DNA of 56,267 bases from Beijerinckiaceae bacterium (GCA_947453205.1 CANGFT010000023.1:1-56267), one strand, 5' to 3'. Shown: positions 36,274 through 47,724, counted from the stretch's first letter. A program made the numbers and translations. Notes: generated from the sequence alone by a model not told the origin.

Positions 36274-36750
36274 CTAGCGGCTGAGCGCCTCTATCCAGCG
36301 CTCCATGCGGGCGCGGGCGGCGCCGAAATCGAGCGCGGGGATCGCCGGGCGCGCATAGAGGGCGAGGCTGGCGGCGCCGCTGCTGCGCGGGATGATCTGC
36401 GCGTCGATGACCTCTGGCAGGCGCAGAAGAAGCGAGCGGTGGACGAAGCGCAGGCGCAGCGGATCCTCGCCCGGCCATTCCTCGACGCCCACCTCGCCTG
36501 AGGCATGGCGGCGCAGCTTGGCGGCGAGGCGTTCGGCGGAAATGGTGAAGACAGGAGCGGGGCGGGCCTCGCTGGCGGCAAGGCACAGATCGGCCGGGCA
36601 GATGAGCGTGGATCCCCGGCCCGGCGCCAGGGTGGCGAAATCAACGGGGCCAGGGCGGGGCGCCGTGAAGAGAATGGCCGTCGCGAGGGCAAAAAGCAGG
36701 AGAAGCCCGGCCGCCGCGACCTTGATCGCAAGGCGGCCAGGTTTCGCCAT
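36274..36750 (-). CDS. DUF1499 family membrane-anchored protein
   Basis: A 158-residue protein with an N-terminal membrane segment (IKVAAAGLLLLFALATAILFTA, residues about 9-30) and a DUF1499-like domain. The domain shows PAPVFTISAERLAAKL, RFVHRSLLLRLPEVIDAQIIP and ALYARPAIPALDFGAARARMERWIEAL. The start was set at ATG 36750, 5 bp after the parvulin stop; the longer frame is basic and unlike protein. The role is unknown. Confidence 0.82.
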   Translation of the reverse strand: MAKPGRLAIKVAAAGLLLLFALATAILFTAPRPGPVDFATLAPGRGSTLICPADLCLAASEARPAPVFTISAERLAAKLRRHASGEVGVEEWPGEDPLRLRFVHRSLLLRLPEVIDAQIIPRSSGAASLALYARPAIPALDFGAARARMERWIEALSR

Positions 36751-36754
36751 CGTC

Positions 36755-37603
36755 TTACTTCGCGCCGAGCGGCGGGAGGAGCGGAATCGCCGGCGCCTCC
36801 GTGCGTTCGATCTTCGCGCCCTCGCGCAGCTGCATGATGAGGTCCGACTGGGACTTCTGGGCGACATATTGCGCCACCTGCGACTTCACCTCCTCGAAGG
36901 AGGGGAAGGACTTCTGGCGGCGGTTCTCAAGCTTGATGACATGCCAGCCGAACTGGCTCTTCACGGGATCGGAAATCTCGCCCTTTTTCAGCTTGAAGGC
37001 GGCGTCGCCGAATTCAGGCACCATCCGGTCCTTGGTGAACCAGCCGAGATCGCCGCCCTTGGACCCCGGATCCTTCGAGACGTCGTCGGCGACCTTGGCG
37101 AAATCCTCCCCGCCGCGCACGCGCTTCAGCGCGGCCTTGGCTTCGTCCTCGGTCGACAGGAGGATGTGGCGGGCGCTGATCTCCTCCTCGGTCTTCTGCT
37201 TGGCGGCGGCCTCGTCATAGACCTGCTTCAGGGCGGCGTCGGTCGCCCCGTCGCGGGCGACCTTGCCCAGCAGGGTCTCCATCATCACCTTGTCGCGATA
37301 ATAGGCGAGCCGACGCGCCACCTCGGCGCCCTCGCCCATCTTGTCGGCTGCGGCTTTTTTGGCGACGAGGCGCAAATCAATCAGGTAATCAAGCACATAG
37401 GCTTCGCGCTGCGGGCCTTCGATCTGCTGGGGAAGCGTTGGCCCGAGATCATCGAGCGCCACCTGAACATCCTCCTCCGTGATCTCGACGCCATCGACCC
37501 TTGCCAGAACCTTGGCGCTGGCGGGGATTGAGGCGGCGAAAGCCAGCGCGAGAACGGCGCCGGAGGCGATGAGGCGCAGACGTTGATGGTCAAGAAAAGA
37601 CAT
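36755..37603 (-). CDS. Parvulin-type peptidyl-prolyl isomerase, exported
   Basis: A 282-residue periplasmic folding factor (PrsA/SurA-like). A signal peptide (LIASGAVLALAFAASIPASA) precedes an N-terminal helical chaperone part (VDGVEITEEDVQVALDDLG). The rotamase domain is at residues about 140-235: ISARHILLSTEDEAKAAL, GEDFAKVADDVSKDPGSKGGDLGWFTKDRMVPEF and GWHVIKLENRR. TGGAG precedes ATG 37603. The gene is divergent from secA, which fits a shared export and folding role. Confidence 0.94.
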   Translation of the reverse strand: MSFLDHQRLRLIASGAVLALAFAASIPASAKVLARVDGVEITEEDVQVALDDLGPTLPQQIEGPQREAYVLDYLIDLRLVAKKAAADKMGEGAEVARRLAYYRDKVMMETLLGKVARDGATDAALKQVYDEAAAKQKTEEEISARHILLSTEDEAKAALKRVRGGEDFAKVADDVSKDPGSKGGDLGWFTKDRMVPEFGDAAFKLKKGEISDPVKSQFGWHVIKLENRRQKSFPSFEEVKSQVAQYVAQKSQSDLIMQLREGAKIERTEAPAIPLLPPLGAK

Positions 37604-37770
37604 AAACACTCCAGATCGAAAGGCGGGCGGCCAAGGATGAACGACGCCACAGGGGCGGCGCACTTTCCTTGAAATCGCGCGCGGGAGCAACCCAGAGGCT
37701 TCCAATGCGGCGCAAGCATGGCGCAGGGGGTGGAATCGGGCCGCGAATCCGGCGCCGACCCAGGGTCAGA

Positions 37771-37799
37771 TTGACAAGGTAGACCCTGAATCCTATCTC
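37771..37799 (+). promoter_or_regulatory. Probable secA promoter
   Basis: Perfect TTGACA (37771-37776), 17-base spacer, TATCTC (37794-37799). Arms AGGGTC (37762-37767) and GACCCT (37782-37787) flank the -35 box. Confidence 0.55.
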
Positions 37800-37850
37800 T
37801 CAGCCGGTTCACCGGGCGCAGGCGCCGGGCCGCCTTCTGGGGATTCCACA

Positions 37851-40661
<2,811 letters not shown>

Positions 40662-40669
40662 GGCCTGCG

Positions 40670-41659
40670 TCAGAGCAGGGCGTACACTCTTTTTTCCGCC
40701 AGCGTCTCCGATGGCAGTTCGCCGAACTCCATCTGATAGGCGCGGGAGAAGGTGGACGGTGAGGGGAAGCAGTATTCGTAGGCGAGCGCGGTCAGCTTCA
40801 CGCGGCCATCGGACTTCACCAGCACCGCGTGGGCCGCGTGAAGGCGTTGCTTGCAGAGCCATTGCTTCGGCCGCATGCCGAAGCTCTTTTGAAAGTTATA
40901 TTGCAGGACGCGCGCCGAAAGGCCGCTGATCTGCTCCATATCCGTCAGCGTCACCGGCTGGTTGAGATGCCCATGCAGAAAATCGCAGAGCTTGGCGACG
41001 CGCTCATGCACATGGTTGCGCATCCCTGCGACCGGCTCCTCCCGACCAAGCAGTCCTGGCATGAGCAGACAGGCCATGATCCGGTAAAGGGAGTCATCGA
41101 CGCCCAGCCGTTGCAGCACGGCGGAGTGGAGCGCCAGTTCATCGACCTGGCGCAAGACGTTTTTGATGAGGGTGAGATAGTCGGCCCCATGGGCGTCAAG
41201 TTGGACAAGACGCGTCTGGCCGGGAATGTCTGCGACATCGGGCGCGCCGACGATCGCGGCATGGACGGCGTTCAGCCGCTGCATATCGAACCGCAGGCCA
41301 AGCGCGCTGACCGTCGTCGTCTGGGCATTGCGCGTTTCGGATGTGCAGAGATAGCCTCGATTCCCGCCATATTCGAAGTCCGAACGGCCGTCGGAGACAT
41401 AGAGCCGCCCACTGAAGGGGATCCAGAGTTCAGGGCTCGCGCAACCCCGGCGGTCGAGGCGGTAGGGGGTATGGGACAGGGCGATCAGGGTCAGGTCATT
41501 GATGTCGACGGCGGCCTTGCTCGACATGAAACCGGCCCGGCTCCCCAAGACGGCGAATTCCATGATCGTGGGCATCAGGCGGTCGAGATTGTCTTGAACG
41601 CGAGTGACGTCCGTCACGCGTTTCGACGCCTGATGATGGAAGGCCAGTTCGGGAATCAT
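40670..41659 (-). CDS. AraC family transcriptional regulator
   Basis: A 329-residue regulator. The C-terminal about 100 residues hold the double helix-turn-helix (VTLTDMEQISGLSARVLQYNFQKSFGMRPKQWL, LTALAYEYCFPSPSTFSRAYQMEFGELPSE). The N-terminal 200 residues have an AraC-binding-like region (LWIPFSGRLYVSDGRSDFEYGGNRGYLCTSE), of unknown ligand. GGGAGG at good spacing supports ATG 41659 rather than 41680. It converges on secA. Upstream is AT-richer DNA, and the gene looks less GC-rich than its neighbours. Confidence 0.9.
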   Translation of the reverse strand: MIPELAFHHQASKRVTDVTRVQDNLDRLMPTIMEFAVLGSRAGFMSSKAAVDINDLTLIALSHTPYRLDRRGCASPELWIPFSGRLYVSDGRSDFEYGGNRGYLCTSETRNAQTTTVSALGLRFDMQRLNAVHAAIVGAPDVADIPGQTRLVQLDAHGADYLTLIKNVLRQVDELALHSAVLQRLGVDDSLYRIMACLLMPGLLGREEPVAGMRNHVHERVAKLCDFLHGHLNQPVTLTDMEQISGLSARVLQYNFQKSFGMRPKQWLCKQRLHAAHAVLVKSDGRVKLTALAYEYCFPSPSTFSRAYQMEFGELPSETLAEKRVYALL

Positions 41660-42004
41660 GAGCGACCTCCCTGCCCGCATCGCTAAACCAGCTCATGATG
41701 AGCCGACTGTCGCAAGTTGAAAGGAGAAAAAACTAAACATTAGTCGGGCATGGCTTGACGCCGTGATCCTCTGTGAAATCGGTTGCAGCAAAATATACAT
41801 TCTTTCACGTCTTATGATCGGTTGATTACGATGAAGTAAGACAGGCTTTCCTGTAGACATCCGCTTCTCTGATCGGATTCACGCGTATATTGCCCAGATG
41901 TTAGACAGGTTCGTTTTTAAGCTGATGTTCTTCGCAAATCGTGTTTCCCGCTTTGGGTCTTTCGCGCCTTATGAACTGGGGATTTGCCTTAATCGGAGAA
42001 GCAG
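41660..42004. other. AT-richer intergenic region
   Basis: 345 bp of visibly lower GC than the surroundings. It contains two small palindromes near araC, GCTCATGATGAGC (41691-41703) and ACTAA-ACA-TTAGT (near 41731-41743), which may be operator sites. No gene was seen; promoters could not be assigned with confidence. Confidence 0.5.
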
Positions 42005-42229
42005 ATGAGCATTCTTGGGAAGAATTCCCACGAGCGCGCCACTCAAGGAATAGCCGACAATACGCATGGGCAGGCCGCATCCAGGCCATCACAGGAGTCT
42101 CAAGCCACGGCCGCCTATATCGCCGACCTCTGCGCTGAGCTGACCATGATGGCGAAGCAGGCCGATCTGGGCCTTGTCGCCTATTTCCTCGCCATGGCGC
42201 AGGCCGAGGCCCGTCATGCGGCTGAATGA
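42005..42229 (+). CDS. Small hypothetical protein
   Basis: A 74-residue protein, MSILGKNSHERATQGIADN at the start, with a C-terminal amphipathic helix ATAAYIADLCAELTMMAKQADLGLVAYFLAMAQAEA. GGAGAAG lies just before ATG 42005. Similar short proteins are, from memory, common in Hyphomicrobiales, but I know no function. The helical second half could mediate dimerisation. Confidence 0.75.
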   Translation: MSILGKNSHERATQGIADNTHGQAASRPSQESQATAAYIADLCAELTMMAKQADLGLVAYFLAMAQAEARHAAE

Positions 42230-42255
42230 ACCATCGCAGCCGCGCCCGCAGGAGC

Positions 42256-42330
42256 CTAGCCGAAAAACCATTTGATGAGGGCGAAGCACAGCACGAACAG
42301 GATCATGAATTTTCCGTCTTTGCGCACCAT
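42256..42330 (-). CDS. 24-residue membrane miniprotein
   Basis: A short frame ATG 42330 to TAG 42256 encodes MVRKDGKFMILFVLCFALIK followed by WFFG: a basic N-terminus and one hydrophobic helix. GGAG lies about 10 bases upstream. The composition is that of a genuine single-pass miniprotein. The function is unknown. Confidence 0.6.
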   Translation of the reverse strand: MVRKDGKFMILFVLCFALIKWFFG

Positions 42331-42401
42331 CTACGCCCGCTCCATATGGCTGAAGGGCAGGGCGATCAGGCGCCCGCCCGCATGAGGCCTGTTCCGCACG
42401 A

Positions 42402-42731
42402 TCACAGGCATTGGAAGTCCAGGGTGAAATAGTGCCGTCCCTCGGCGAAGGTGGAGGCGCTGTCCACCGTCCGGCTTTGCAAGCGAAGGGCGGCGCAGGC
42501 GGCGGCGGCCTGCTGGACGGCGGCGGCGTTGGCGACGGGTGCGCTGGCGTCGTCCGCGGTGACGGTGAAATTGCCGAGGGAGGTCTGCGTCACCGGGCTC
42601 ACGTTCAGCGGGCGATCGAAGGCCGACATGACCTTGTTCGCCGCGCCGCAGCCCCCCAGGGCGAGGCAGAGCGCGGCGGCGGCGACCCTGAGGCCCGGGC
42701 GCGCGGCGCAGGGATCCGCAAATCCTTTCAT
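42402..42731 (-). CDS. Small putative lipoprotein
   Basis: A 109-residue protein whose leader RPGLRVAAAALCLALGGC gives a lipobox with Cys28. The mature part includes FDRPLNVSPVTQTSLGNFTVTADDAS and a C-terminal ACAALRLQSRTVDSASTFAEGRHYFTLDFQC; the two late Cys may pair. ATG 42731 (CGGAGC upstream) is preferred over the extended frame. Family not recognised. Confidence 0.75.
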   Translation of the reverse strand: MKGFADPCAARPGLRVAAAALCLALGGCGAANKVMSAFDRPLNVSPVTQTSLGNFTVTADDASAPVANAAAVQQAAAACAALRLQSRTVDSASTFAEGRHYFTLDFQCL

Positions 42732-42867
42732 GAAAGCTCCGAGGGCGTGGCCGTGACGAATCACGCTGCCCCAGCTTTGCAATTCACGAAGCGATATCAA
42801 AGACAAAACAAAAGGGCGGTGGAGTTCGTCCACCGCCCGATCAATGCTGACGCGAATGGCGCCGCCT

Positions 42868-43344
42868 TCAGTCGATGCAGTCCGTGGTTTCCCAGAACCA
42901 GCAGAAGATCGCGATCAGGTTCGCAGCCGCGAAGACCGACAGGATCATCGACTGCATCGGCTGGCCGAAGCCCGCGAAGAGCACGAGGATCGAGCCGATG
43001 AGCGAGTTGGTGATCATCGCCAGCACGGTGTTGATGCGGTTCCCGCCGGTGTTGTAGCCCTGCAGCACCTTCATGCCGCACCAGAGCACCCAGCCGCAGG
43101 CGATGGCCGAGAAGCCGGCGATGGGAAGGACGGTGTTCTTGTCCGTCATCTGGAGGGACAGATAGGCGGCGCCGATGATGGACACAAGCGCGATGGCCAT
43201 GGTCATATAGGCGCCCGTGCGGGTGAGGCTGGACGGTGGCTTGGGCTCCAGCTTCTTGATGAACTTGTCGGCGAGACCGCCGGAGCTTTCGGCGAAATCA
43301 TTGCCGATGATGACGGCCAGGTCTTCTTTGCTGAGCGCGGCCAT
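42868..43344 (-). CDS. Hypothetical four-helix membrane protein
   Basis: A 158-residue protein with a soluble N-terminal 40 residues (LSKEDLAVIIGNDFAESSGGLADKFIKKL) and four hydrophobic segments: AYMTMAIALVSIIGAAYLSLQ, VLPIAGFSAIACGWVLWCG, VLAMITNSLIGSILVLFAGF and ILSVFAAANLIAIFCWFW. I do not recognise the family; it is presumably inner membrane. It stands alone between small secreted and lipoprotein genes on the same strand. Confidence 0.8.
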   Translation of the reverse strand: MAALSKEDLAVIIGNDFAESSGGLADKFIKKLEPKPPSSLTRTGAYMTMAIALVSIIGAAYLSLQMTDKNTVLPIAGFSAIACGWVLWCGMKVLQGYNTGGNRINTVLAMITNSLIGSILVLFAGFGQPMQSMILSVFAAANLIAIFCWFWETTDCID

Positions 43345-43433
43345 GGGCCTCCCCTTGGATTACCTTACTGGACCAAAGGCTAAGACCACCCGCGCGCCAT
43401 TGTCAATCGGAGCACACGGAAAGTTGAAGGGCT

Positions 43434-43763
43434 CTACTTGCAGGGGTCGGTCTGAATGCTGCCGTTTCCGTAGAAAAACTTCATCCACTTTTCATCGCCG
43501 AACAGGGCCAGCATCTCCCGGTCGCCGCCGAAAACCGCAGTGGCCGTCCAGACCAGAACGCCGTCGCTGTCATCCTGGACGCGCTTCACCTTGATCTCCG
43601 TGCCCAGCGCCGGATTGGTGGTTTTGAAGATGTTGGTCTTGGTGTCGAAGCTGACGATATAGGTCAGTTTGGCGTTGGTGCAGATCATCTGCACTTCCTT
43701 GGCCGTGGCCGGCGCGGCGGCGGCAAGGGCCAGAACAAGCGAAGCTGTCAGGACTGGTTTCAT
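43434..43763 (-). CDS. Small secreted hypothetical protein
   Basis: A 109-residue protein with signal peptide MKPVLTASLVLALAAAAPATA and a mature part of about 88 residues (VQMICTNAKLTYIVSFDTKTNIF ending FYGNGSIQTDPCK). One Cys near each end of the mature chain suggests a disulfide. The family is not known to me. Confidence 0.78.
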   Translation of the reverse strand: MKPVLTASLVLALAAAAPATAKEVQMICTNAKLTYIVSFDTKTNIFKTTNPALGTEIKVKRVQDDSDGVLVWTATAVFGGDREMLALFGDEKWMKFFYGNGSIQTDPCK

Positions 43764-43862
43764 CTGGGTCGCCCGATGTGTGCGAAGTAATCCATTCTAT
43801 TCAAGGGTCGGCGCCTTGCAAAGCGATAGGCTAGCAAAGGCCGGGCCACCAGCGCCTGCCGC

Positions 43863-43893
43863 AAAAAACCCTCCAGACGCGGTCTGGAGGGTT
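43863..43893 (-). terminator. Terminator downstream of the second L,D-transpeptidase gene
   Basis: Read on the minus strand: AACCCTCCAGAC pairs perfectly with GTCTGGAGGGTT (12 bp, 3-base loop), then six U residues from the A-run at 43863-43868. Confidence 0.92.
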
Positions 43894-43918
43894 GGCGTGG
43901 TCGAGATGGCTGGCGGCG

Positions 43919-45295
43919 TCACCGCTCCAGCGCTGCATAGGCCTTGAAGCCGGAGGGCAGGGCGGGCGGGGCCCCCGCGATGGCCTGCGGCAGGCTGCGC
44001 GGGGCGAGCGAAGCCTCGGGCTTGGGCCTTGCTGGCGCAGGCACCGTCGCCTGGCGCCGGGGCGGCGTTGGCGTCGGCTTGGCGGCGGGCTCGGGGGGCG
44101 CTGCGGCAGGCGCGGGCTCCGAGGACCAGAGCAGGCGCTTGTAGAAGGGCTGCTCGGCCGCGACGGCGGGCGCCGGGGCGGCGGCGGGAACGGCGGTGAC
44201 GCCCTCCGCCGCAGATTCGATCCGCCTCAGCTCAGGTCTGGCGGCCCTGGCGCTGGCGACCTGGACCGCGACGGGCGTCAGCGGGCGGCCCTTGTCGTCG
44301 AGGACGATTTCGCGCGGCCCCTGCTCGATCGCCTCGGGGCGGCTCAATTCGTTGACCTTGTAGGCGAATTCGGGATGCTGCCCGCCATCCGCATAGATCA
44401 GCCGTATCGGCTTGACCCCGGAGGCCACGAGCTCGGCGACCTTGGCCTCGTCCTGTTTCTGCTTTTCAGCCACCTGCGCGGCGAGGTCGCGGTCCAGCTC
44501 CATCGGGGGGCAGGCGGCGAGCCCGTCGCGGAAGGAGGCGCCGCTGGCGGGCGTCGCGCCGAAGACATAGCGGCGGGCGCAGATCGAGACCTTCGTCTCC
44601 TGCTTCGAGACCTCGAACTGGTCGACGCCTTCCTTCAGCTCCTTCCAGAACTTGATGTTGGGATCGAAGCGATGCTTGGCTAGGTTCTCGGGGGTCATGC
44701 GGAAGGGCAGGGACTGCATCTGGATGGCCCGCTGGCCGCCGCCGAAGGCCTCGCGGGCGATGGCGTAGATCTCGGCGATCTGCTCATCGGTCATGGAGAA
44801 GCAGCCCGCCGAGGAGCAGGCGCCATGGACCATGATCGAGCCGCCCGTATAGCCATGGGCGCGGTCATAGGCGTTGGGATAGCCCACGTTGAAGGAGAGG
44901 TAGTAGGCCGAGTTCGGGTTCATCTGGCCGGGGGTGATCGTATAGAAGCCCTCGGGCACCTGACGGTCGCCTTCCCTGACCTTGGGCCCGAGCTGGCCCG
45001 ACCAGCGGCACATGGGATAGGTCTTGAGCAGGGCGTATTGGCCGTCCGCCTTCTGCTTCCAGATCTCGAGCTCCGCCTCTTTCTTGAAGGCGCGGATCAG
45101 GATCGGCTTGTGGGCGTCGGTGCCCTTTTCCTTCATCAGGGCGATGACATTGGAGGGGATCGGCGCATAGGCGCGCCCGCTCGTCGTCGTCCGGCTTTCC
45201 TGGCAGGCGCCAAGCAGGGCGGCGAGGGCGCCGGCCAGAAGGATCCGCCCGGCGAGGCCGACGGAGGTTCTGTGGGAAAAGCCTGGTGAACTCAT
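43919..45295 (-). CDS. YafK-type L,D-transpeptidase, lipoprotein
   Basis: A 458-residue lipoprotein (lipobox LLGAC, Cys31) with a YkuD-superfamily domain at residues about 45-200. The active site is VHGACSSAGCFSM (His157, Cys165), after YYLSFNVGYPNAYDRAHGYTGGSI. The domain resembles the YafK/DpaA group, which in E. coli removes or handles Braun lipoprotein links, so the reaction may be hydrolysis rather than cross-linking. The C-terminal 150 residues are Ala/Pro-rich and disordered. Confidence 0.9.
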   Translation of the reverse strand: MSSPGFSHRTSVGLAGRILLAGALAALLGACQESRTTTSGRAYAPIPSNVIALMKEKGTDAHKPILIRAFKKEAELEIWKQKADGQYALLKTYPMCRWSGQLGPKVREGDRQVPEGFYTITPGQMNPNSAYYLSFNVGYPNAYDRAHGYTGGSIMVHGACSSAGCFSMTDEQIAEIYAIAREAFGGGQRAIQMQSLPFRMTPENLAKHRFDPNIKFWKELKEGVDQFEVSKQETKVSICARRYVFGATPASGASFRDGLAACPPMELDRDLAAQVAEKQKQDEAKVAELVASGVKPIRLIYADGGQHPEFAYKVNELSRPEAIEQGPREIVLDDKGRPLTPVAVQVASARAARPELRRIESAAEGVTAVPAAAPAPAVAAEQPFYKRLLWSSEPAPAAAPPEPAAKPTPTPPRRQATVPAPARPKPEASLAPRSLPQAIAGAPPALPSGFKAYAALER

Positions 45296-45467
45296 CGACG
45301 CTCAATCCGAAATTGATCCAGCCTTCAGGATCGCTCCCGAAGGACTGCTCAAAGCTTTACCAGAATTAAGCTTACGCGAAGGTTACCGCAAAGGCGAGAG
45401 CGCGGCGGGAAAACCGCTTGATGATCGAAAATCGACGAAGTTCGAACGGCTTGAGCCTGCCGGGCGC

Positions 45468-46427
45468 TTAGAGTTTGCGCCCGATGGCCAGAAATTTCTC
45501 GGCGCGGGCGGCGCGGATCTCGTCGGGCGACTGGCCCTTGAAGGCCTGCAGGGCCTTGGCGATGGCCTTGCCCGTCGCCGCGACGGCGGCTGCGGGGTCG
45601 CGATGGGCGCCGCCCGCAGGCTCGGGGATGATCGTGTCGATGATGCCAAAGCGCAGCAAGTCCTGCGCGGTGATCTTCATGTTCTGGGCGGCCTCCTGCC
45701 GACGCGCCGAATCGCGCCAGAGGATCGAGGCCGAGGCCTCGGGGGAGGCGACCGTATAGATGGAATGCTCCAGCATGAGCACGCGGCTTGCGGTCGCCAG
45801 CGCCACTGCGCCGCCTGAGCCGCCCTCGCCCACGATGACCGCCACATTGGGCACGCCCAGCGCAAGGCAGGCCTCGGTGGAGCGGGCGATGGCCTCCGCC
45901 TGGCCGCGCTCCTCGGCGTCGATCCCCGGAAAGGCGCCCGCCGTGTCGACCAGCGCGATGCACGGCAGATTGAACCTGTCGGCCATCTCCATGAGCCGCA
46001 CGGCCTTGCGATAGCCCTCGGGCCGCGCCATGCCGAAATTGTGGCGGATGCGGCTCTGGGTGTCCGAGCCCTTCTCCTGCCCGATCAGGCAGACGGACTG
46101 GCCCTGAAACCGGCCGAAACCGCCCACGATGGCCTCGTCCTCGGCGAATTTGCGGTCGCCGGCCAGCGGGGTGAAATCGCTGATGAAGCCGTTCACATAA
46201 TCGCGGAAATGGGGGCGCTGGGCGTGGCGGGCGACCTGCGTCTTCTGCCAGGGCGTCAGCGCGGCGTAGAGATCGGCGAGGGCCTTGTTGGCGCGCGCTT
46301 CGAGCCGCGTCACCTCATCGCCGATGGCGACCGCGTCGCCCTTCTGGCCGAGTTGCCGCAGCTCCTCGACCTTGGCTTCGAGTTCGGCGACCGGCTTTTC
46401 GAAATCCAGATAGCTGCGCATCGTCAT
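45468..46427 (-). CDS. accA: Acetyl-CoA carboxylase carboxyltransferase subunit alpha
   Basis: Alpha subunit of the carboxyltransferase that makes malonyl-CoA with AccD. The 319-residue protein shows SYLDFEKPVAELEAKVEELRQL, RHAQRPHFRDYVNGFISDFTPLAGDR, GQEKGSDTQSRIRHNFGMARPEGYRKA and DTAGAFPGIDAEERGQAEAIA, all standard. ATG 46427 or 46421 may start it. It lies downstream of xerD on the same strand, an arrangement I recognise from Hyphomicrobiales. Confidence 0.97.
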   Translation of the reverse strand: MTMRSYLDFEKPVAELEAKVEELRQLGQKGDAVAIGDEVTRLEARANKALADLYAALTPWQKTQVARHAQRPHFRDYVNGFISDFTPLAGDRKFAEDEAIVGGFGRFQGQSVCLIGQEKGSDTQSRIRHNFGMARPEGYRKAVRLMEMADRFNLPCIALVDTAGAFPGIDAEERGQAEAIARSTEACLALGVPNVAVIVGEGGSGGAVALATASRVLMLEHSIYTVASPEASASILWRDSARRQEAAQNMKITAQDLLRFGIIDTIIPEPAGGAHRDPAAAVAATGKAIAKALQAFKGQSPDEIRAARAEKFLAIGRKL

Positions 46428-46534
46428 GTCGGGCTTGGGTCTCTGAAGGCGACGAGAAACTGTCGGCTTTATTGGGGCCGGACCCTGTCGCCTCCCCCGC
46501 CCGAAGTCAAGTTTTTGCGTTGCAGCGCGGGCGC

Positions 46535-47530
46535 TCAGCCGTCCGAAAGCGGGTGCAGATCGCGCACCATGGCCTTCATCCGCTCATCCAGCACATGGGT
46601 GTAGATCTGGGTGGTGGAGACGTCGGCATGGCCCAGCAGCTCCTGCACGACGCGCAGATCCGCCCCGTTCTGCAGGAGGTGGCTGGCGAAGGCGTGGCGC
46701 AGGACGTGGGGGCTGATGAGCGAATCGGGGATCCCCGCCGCCGCCGCGACGCTCTTGAGGTCGCGGGCGAAGGCCTGGCGGGTGAGATGGCCGCTTTCGC
46801 TGTCGGCCGGGAACAGCCATGGCCCTGCGCCGCCTGCCGGCGCGCCGCCCTTCTCCGCGCCGCCCTTGCCTTCGCCCGGCGGGTTCTCCAGCAAGCCGCG
46901 ATAGCGGGCGATGGCGGCCTTGGCCGGGCCGGTGAGCGGCACGAGCCGCTCTCGCCCGCCCTTGCCCTTGATGGCGAGCATCGGCTCCTTCGTGCGCGCC
47001 GCGCTGCGCGGCAGGGCGACGAGTTCGGACACGCGCAGGCCCGTGGCGTAGAGCACCTCGAGCAGGCAGGCCATGCGGGCCGCCCGCAGCCGCTCCCCCC
47101 AGGGCCGCGCGGGATCCTCGATCCCCTCGGCCGCGACCGTGAGCAGCCGGTCGACGTCGTCCATGCTCAGAACCTTGGGCAGGCGCCGACCCTGTCGGGG
47201 GCCTTCGAGCACCACGGTCGGGTCATCGCCGCGCCGACCCTCGAGATAGAGGAATTTGTGGAATTGCCGGACCGAAGACAGGCGCCGCGCGGAAGATGAG
47301 GGCTGGAAGCCCCGGCCCGCCAGATCCGCCAGATAGGCCCGCACCAGATCGGTCTGCGCCTCCAGCGGCCCGACGCCCCGTCCCACAAGAAAGGCGTGGT
47401 AATCGGCGAGATCCGCCCGATAGGCGTCGAGCGTGTTGCGCGAGGCGCCCCGTTCGGCGGCGATCATGTCGAGAAAGGCTTCGGCAAGGCGGAAGCCTGA
47501 GGGTCCGGGCGGGGAATTGGGGGGCGCCAT
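46535..47530 (-). CDS. xerD: Site-specific tyrosine recombinase XerD, with Gly-rich insertion
   Basis: Recombinase that resolves chromosome dimers at dif with XerC. The 331-residue protein has an N-terminal SAM-like core-binding domain (AEAFLDMIAAERGASRNTLDAYRADLADY). The catalytic residues are Arg166 (ATGLRVSEL), His275/Arg278 (HVLRHAFASHLL), His301 (LGHADVSTTQIYTHV) and Tyr310. Residues about 217-236 are a Gly/Ala-rich insertion before PWLFPADSESGHLTRQ that I do not expect in XerD. The start is ATG 47530, 8 bp after the upstream small gene; the long frame to 48685 is a shadow of aroK-aroB. Confidence 0.94.
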   Translation of the reverse strand: MAPPNSPPGPSGFRLAEAFLDMIAAERGASRNTLDAYRADLADYHAFLVGRGVGPLEAQTDLVRAYLADLAGRGFQPSSSARRLSSVRQFHKFLYLEGRRGDDPTVVLEGPRQGRRLPKVLSMDDVDRLLTVAAEGIEDPARPWGERLRAARMACLLEVLYATGLRVSELVALPRSAARTKEPMLAIKGKGGRERLVPLTGPAKAAIARYRGLLENPPGEGKGGAEKGGAPAGGAGPWLFPADSESGHLTRQAFARDLKSVAAAAGIPDSLISPHVLRHAFASHLLQNGADLRVVQELLGHADVSTTQIYTHVLDERMKAMVRDLHPLSDG

Positions 47531-47538
47531 GGCCAGCG

Positions 47539-47724
47539 TCACTTGCCCGTGAGCTTCTGGGCCGGGACGGCCTGCGTCATCTCGCGCTGCTGCGGCTCGA
47601 CGAAGGTGGCGAGGGCGAGCATGACGCCAAAGGCGACGGCGCCGAGGACTCCAAGGATGGCGAGGAAGCGAATCAGGCTGGGCAAGGCGCGCGGACCCTC
47701 CGAAATCCCTGCGATCTCCACCAT
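47539..47724 (-). CDS. Small membrane protein upstream of xerD
   Basis: A 61-residue protein with one hydrophobic segment (LIRFLAILGVLGAVAFGVMLALATF, residues about 17-41) and a polar C-terminus (VEPQQREMTQAVPAQKLTGK). It lies 8 bp before xerD on the same strand and divergent from aroK, a position I recall for similar small proteins in this order. The function is unknown. Confidence 0.8.
   Translation of the reverse strand: MVEIAGISEGPRALPSLIRFLAILGVLGAVAFGVMLALATFVEPQQREMTQAVPAQKLTGK

Noticed and set aside
45296-45467. CtrA box upstream of the second L,D-transpeptidase gene
   Set aside because: Only one TTAA half is present (TTAA-N7-AAAG on the minus strand), which is too weak.
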